The notes beneath the pieces are model-generated. The model was given only the letters and a program-made list of their open reading frames with translations, was not told the DNA's origin and did not search any database. DNA of 64,000 nucleotides from positions 88,779,566 to 88,843,565 of the forward strand of contig OZ024928.1 of NCBI GenBank assembly GCA_964017235.1, read 5' to 3'. Made by a program: the position numbers and the translations under genes. How positions within the stretch are numbered: the stretch's first letter is position 1; each line of letters opens with the position of its first letter. Source of the DNA: Sabellastarte sp. h YS-2021. Its lineage: Eukaryota > Annelida > Polychaeta > Sabellida > Sabellidae. Shown piece by piece: positions 59,393 to 64,000 of this stretch.

Positions 59393-61337
59393 GCATCGGA
59401 GAACCGATGCAAATTGTATCCACCGTAAAGACAATGCACCAAAACCTCTAGTACCAATAACAAGCGAGTTATAAGCACTTTTAAGTTTGGCTATCCTCAT
59501 TTGACCTTGAAGGGGGGCCCAAGGTCAAATCCGACCACACCAGAAGATTCCCAGTGCATGATTTCCTATATGTTGGTTTACCATCCCAAACATCTAGGAC
59601 CAATAATAAGAGAGTTATAAGCACTTTTTAGTTTGGCTGTCCTCATTTGACCTTGACCATGGGGCCCAAGGTCAAATCCGACCACACCAGAAGATTCCCA
59701 GCCCATGATTTTCTATATCCATCCCAAACCTCTAGGACCAATAATAAGTGAGTTATAAGCACTTTTAAGTTTGGCTGTCCTCGTTTGACCTTGAATGAGG
59801 GGCCCAAGGTCAAATCCGACCTCACCAGAAGATTCCCAGCCCATGATTTTCTATATGTTGGTTTACCATCCCAAACCTCTACGACCAATAATAAGCAAGT
59901 TATAGGCACTTTTACCTTTGGCTGTCCTCGTTTGACCTTGAAGGAGGGGCCCAAGGTCAAATCCGACCACACCAGAAGATTCCCAGCCCATGATTTTCTA
60001 TATGTTGGTTTACCATCCCAAACCTCTAGGACCAATAATAAGCGAGTTATAAGCACTTTTAAGTTTGGCTGTCCTCGTTTGACCTTGAATGAGGGGCCCA
60101 AGGTCAAATCCGACCTCACCAGAAGATTCCCAGCCCATGATTTTCTATATGCTGGTTTACCATACCAAACCTCTAGGACCAATAATAAGCGAGTTATAAG
60201 CACTTTTAAATTTGGCTGTCCTCGTTTGACCTTGAATGAGGGGCCCAAGGTCAAATCCGACCTCACCAAAAGATTTCCAGCCCATGATTTTCTATATGTT
60301 GGTTTACTGTCCCAAACCTCTAGGACCAATAATAAGCGAGTTATAGGCACTTTTAAGTTTGGCTGTCCTCGTTTGACCTTGAATGAGGGGCCCAAGGTCA
60401 AATCAGACCTCACCAAAAGATTCCCAGGCCATGATTTTCTATATGTTGGTTTACCGTCCCAAACCTCTAGGACCAATAATAAGTGAGTTATAGGCACTTT
60501 TACCTTTGGCTATCATCGTTTGACCTTGAAGGAGGGCCCCAAGGTCAAATCCGACCTCACCAGAAGATTCCCAGCCCATGATTTTCTATATGTTGGTTCA
60601 CTGTCCCAAACCTCTAGGACCAATAATAAGCGAGTTATAGGCACTTTTATCTTTGGCTATCCTCGTTTGACCTTGAAGGAGGGGCCCAAGGTCAAATCCG
60701 ACCACACCAAAAGATTCCCAGCCCATGATTTCCTATAGGTTGGTTTACCATCCCAAACCTCTAGGACCAATAATAAGCGAGTTATAAGCACTTTTAAGTT
60801 TGGCTGTCCTCGTTTGACCTTGAAGGAGGGGCCCAAGGTCAATGTGACCACATCAGAAGATTCGCAGCACATGATTTCCTATAGGTTGGCTTCACATTGC
60901 AAACCTCTAGGACCAATAATAAGGGAGATATAGGCACTTTTAAAGTCCGCTATGTGGGTTACTTCGGCACTCCGTGGATGACCTTGAATTAGGAGCTTCA
61001 AGGTCAAATGTGTGCAAGGTTATAGAGGACATGTATATGTGTCATACATATCACCTATGAAGAGATTCAACCTTCTACCTATGAGGAACAGCCAGTAGAA
61101 AAATGTAGATTATTTTCAAAGAAATGCCCGTGGCGGCCATCTTGTTTTTCAGAATGAGGCTATTTTCCTTCCCAGAGAAGCTTACCCCCCAATGAAGATA
61201 TCCTGCAAATTTGGTGAACCTAGCTGCTGTTGTTTTCCTCTTAGAGCGTTAACGCCGAAAATCTCTCTACGCCCGCGCAGCGGCGGCGTAGCGGACGCTA
61301 AACCAAAGTATCCACCGGATGCTTCCGGTGGATACAA
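59393..61337 (+). mobile_element. Helentron-like non-autonomous element D
   Basis: 5' hairpin GCATCGG-AGAA-CCGATGC (59393-59410), word GTATCCACCG (59416-59425), about ten T1 units, GC-rich CGCCCGCGCAGCGGCGGCGT (61270-61289), and 3' hairpin with arms GTATCCACCGGA and TCCGGTGGATAC (61308-61319, 61324-61335), loop TGCT, then AA. The 5' leader (AACTAGACC) is shared with element F at 48470. Nested in element E. Confidence 0.8.
59440..60955 (+). repeat. 147-bp tandem repeat T1, about 10 copies
   Basis: CGTTTGACCTTG words at 59782, 59929 and 60075 give 146-147 bp. Units have TTTGACCTTGAAGGAGGGGC and CCCAAGGTCAAATCCGACC. The long open frames on both strands here are period artefacts. Confidence 0.95.
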
Positions 61338-62239
61338 CAATGTACATTCGAAAGAACAGCATAAATATTCCACTTTTTTTTTGTTCCACTTTTGTTTCAC
61401 ACACACATATATATATATCTATCTGTCATCTATGCCACAGAAAAACACTCTCTCACTCCATCCACCCTTCCTACCCCCACTGAGGCCATTCTTTTTTTCA
61501 CTTGCTTTTTATGTGCACTAAAGGGGGGTGGGTGGGGGGTTCTTTCTGCATAGAAAGACTTTCCATGAATTTTTTATAGATATCACACAAAAGCAAATAC
61601 AGAGTTGGGGGGAGGAAGAAGAAAAGGACAAGTCATTCATTTCCACTCAGCTGGAGATACATAAAGTGCTGTACAAGAAAAACTGTTTATGAGAAAGTGG
61701 TTTTTTTTTTCATTCATCTTATATTGTGAAAGAAGTCAGGTCTATACATTTGACCAATTTACATAGTCTATGTGAACAAGTAGCTAGATCATCAACTCCT
61801 TCTGCAAAACAAAAGTTGAATCAATTGAAGCTTTTTTTTCCAAAAAGGAAAAGTTATATCCCCACAATTCCAAAAGAATGGAATCAGAAGAATGTGGTTT
61901 TTTAATCTGCCTAAAATTGGGAATTTATATTATGTGAACACTGATCAGTTGCAATATGTTAATAACCAGATCAGTGCATCACAAATACCTCATTTTTTTC
62001 TTTGAAGATGTCATAACTTCATAAACACTAGGGGATTAGGTTTGCCAGATAGCATTAATATTTTTTAAGTATACATATGCCAGGTGTGGTTATAAAAGTG
62101 TTAAAATAAATGAGGAGGGAGCAAGAAGTAAATATTTATCATGTTAAGATGGCCAAAGCCTCTTAAGTACAGGAATTTTAAGTGAAGTGTTATACAAAAT
62201 CTTACTTAAGTATAATCAATGTCAAGTTAAACTGATGAT
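61338..62239. other. No gene recognised (inside element E)
   Basis: Contains a short CA/TA microsatellite near 61399-61424 and T-rich tracts. No coding feature. Confidence 0.5.
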
Positions 62240-63210
62240 ACTGAACAGTAAATCAGTTAGGGGCTGAAAACCCTCATTTTCACGTCAAGATGGCCATGAC
62301 TGTACTTGTATTGGAACTCCAAGGTGGAAATGAAATAAGAATGTCCTATTGTCATCTTTAAAAGTGTAACAAAATTAACTGAGCTCTGCTGAACAATACG
62401 ATAGCTGGATATTAAAAACTCCATAATTTCACTGCAAGGTGACCACAACTTCATCCATGTTGGGACTTTAAGGTGACCATATAATGAGAATGTCCCTTTT
62501 GTCATCCTTTATAAGTGTACAAAGTTTAGCTGAGGTCAGTTGAACAATAAGATAGCTGGAGGCCGAAAACTTCCTTTTTTCACTAAAAGGTGACCATAAC
62601 TTCATTCAGATTGGGACTTTAAGGTGACCATAAAACGAGAAAGTCCCTTTTGTCATCCTTTATAAGTGTACAAAGTTTAGCTCAGGTCAGTTGAACAATA
62701 AGATAGCTGGAGGCCGAAAACCTTTTTTTACTGAAAGGTGACCATAACTTCATTCATATTGGGACTTTAAGGTGACCATAAAATCTGACTGTCCTTTCTG
62801 CCAACCTTTATAAATGTCCCAAGTTTTATTTGAAAAATGTACACATTGACTAAGCTCAGGGCTGAAAAACTCTACATTTTAAGTTTAAGATGGCCCTAAC
62901 ATAATTAATATTTGAATCATAAGGTAGTAAGAGTGTTCTTTTGATGTACCTCAATATCAATATATGTTAGATTTTTAAAAAGATGGAAAAATAAAGGGGC
63001 CAGACAGTTTTATTCCAATTTGATGACTTTAGGGGGGCCATAGCCCCAATAATATTACCAGTTTAAGGTCACCATAAAGTCAGGATAATCCTTTGGTAAA
63101 TCTTAATATATATGCCAAGTTTGGTCGAAAAAAGTGGAAAACTAAGTGAACTGGAGGGTTAAAACCCCCCGTTCTGGTCATTAAGGTGACCTTAAGTTTG
63201 CAGATACAGA
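62240..63210 (+). repeat. About 150-bp tandem repeat (family T6), about 6 diverged copies
   Basis: TGGGACTTTAAGGTGACCAT words at 62461, 62612 and 62760 give 148-151 bp. Units also share TAAGATAGCTGGAGGCCGAA and CCTTTATAAGTGTACAAAGT. The right-hand units become very diverged. Confidence 0.85.
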
Positions 63211-63692
63211 GCTAAAACTTTGGCATGTGAAAGATTATCAAAAAGTAGCTGAATAAGTTATTCCAACAAAACGCCGAAATCCTCACCATTTTTGAGATAC
63301 AGATCAACTACCCATTTTTTAAAAATTTACGAAAATACAACGCCTCCAGTTCAGGCATCTATGGTCCAATTGATGAGAAAATCCTTTCCGACCTTGGAAA
63401 TTTGGTGTAGAATGTACCTGATAAATTTTATAGCACAGGTGTGTGTGTTTTTTTCCGAAACGCGATGACGGGATGTTTTTGAGTAATGCTTAAGGTTACC
63501 TTAAGTAAAGCTTAAGGTCTGCGCAAAGTATTCCAAAAAATTTTCCCGCCCCTATAGTTTTTAAGAAAGATAAGAAGGAAAAAAAAAATTTGAAAGGCCA
63601 AGAAGTTATTCAAGGGAGACCATAATCCGGCGGCGGCGGTGATCAGTCGAACTTCGGTGAAAACAAATAAGCGTCCCTGACGGGCCGCTTAA

Positions 63693-64000
63693 TTACAAAT
63701 ATCAATACAATCAAGAAAGAAACTTTATGGCGTATGTACATGCATGATGGTTAATTTGTACTTCATGTATTAGCCAGGCTGTAATTACTGCATCGTTATG
63801 CCTGTGTTAATTGTTAATATGTCAATTTTATATTTCAATGTTGTCAATTTGTACTAGGGCAGGGTGTGTAATGCCAGTACCTCTGTGTAAAGACCATTTT
63901 ACTTACAAATTATGACCATGCTATACACCTGGCACCTTGATTGTCCGCATATGTAATTGTGGAAAAACAGAATATACAAGAAATAAATCCTAAATATGAA
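63693..64000. other. No feature seen beyond element E
   Basis: About 300 bp of AT-rich flank, presumably still intron of the AFG2B-like gene. No exon motif seen. Confidence 0.4.

Larger units (their letters stand above)
58075..63692 (+). mobile_element. Helentron-like element E, host of nested element D
   Basis: 5' hairpin GTTTTTG-CTGA-CAAAAAC (58075-58092), word AAGCGGCCC (58094-58102). 3' GC-rich CCGGCGGCGGCGG (63628-63640), then hairpin AAGCGTCCC-TGAC-GGGCCGCTT (63669-63690). The right arm is the exact reverse complement of the 5' word; the left arm has one mismatch; AA follows. Interior: foldback copy 2, one T2 monomer (59170-59310), element D, and a roughly 150-bp array at 62240-63200. 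It lies in an intron of the AFG2B-like gene. Confidence 0.68.

Noticed and set aside
59643..60497. Open frames of 230-285 codons on both strands made of repeating LLLVLEVWDGKPTYRKSW-type units
   Set aside because: They are translations of the 147-bp (49-codon) satellite, which lacks stops in some frames. Both strands are open and the period is a multiple of three; no start or splice context.

Overview
The window is AT-rich animal DNA with few exons and very many transposable elements. A lophotrochozoan, most likely a bivalve mollusc, fits best. The support is a 5'-truncated L1/Tx1-type LINE whose ORF1 carries zinc knuckles plus a NADAR domain, a CR1/L2-type LINE with a 2A-like motif, tRNA-derived SINEs, and Helentron/'pearl'-like elements filled with satellite arrays of about 130-170 bp. 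The organism call is inference; no species-diagnostic gene is present.

Host genes: two are supported, both on the minus strand. The first is one coding exon (35038-35640) of a KCNMB/TipE-like channel auxiliary subunit, with a CR1/L2 LINE just downstream, probably in its first intron. The second is the last two coding exons (57524-57649 and 56749-56904) of an AFG2B/SPATA5L1-like AAA ATPase; the rest of that gene lies beyond the right edge. One further weak terminal exon (18174-18334) is unassigned.

Layout: 1-11 kb holds decayed DNA transposon (HARBI1-like), SINEs and dispersed repeats. 11.8-16.9 kb is an L1/Tx1 LINE with a poly(A) tail and a 14-bp target-site duplication, inserted into a tRNA-like SINE. 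17-31 kb is gene-poor and holds MITE-like inverted-repeat elements, a 68-bp-arm palindrome and clusters of a short palindromic motif. 31.0-34.1 kb is the CR1/L2 LINE, and 35 kb the channel-subunit exon. 40.6-63.7 kb is a cluster of nested Helentron-like elements carrying six tandem-repeat families (about 147, 155, 133, 157, 169 and 150 bp), with the AFG2B exons between them.

Main result: at least four elements with different end sequences share one architecture. A 5' hairpin (6-8 bp stem, 4-nt loop) is followed within 1-6 nt by a 9-11 nt word. Then come a satellite array, a GC-rich stretch, and a 3' hairpin whose right arm is the reverse complement of that word (exactly or nearly), followed by AA. 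This agrees with known Helitron2/Helentron termini (asymmetric inverted repeats plus hairpins). The set of subfamilies, a compensatory change in one 5' stem and a self-nested copy are seen directly in the sequence.
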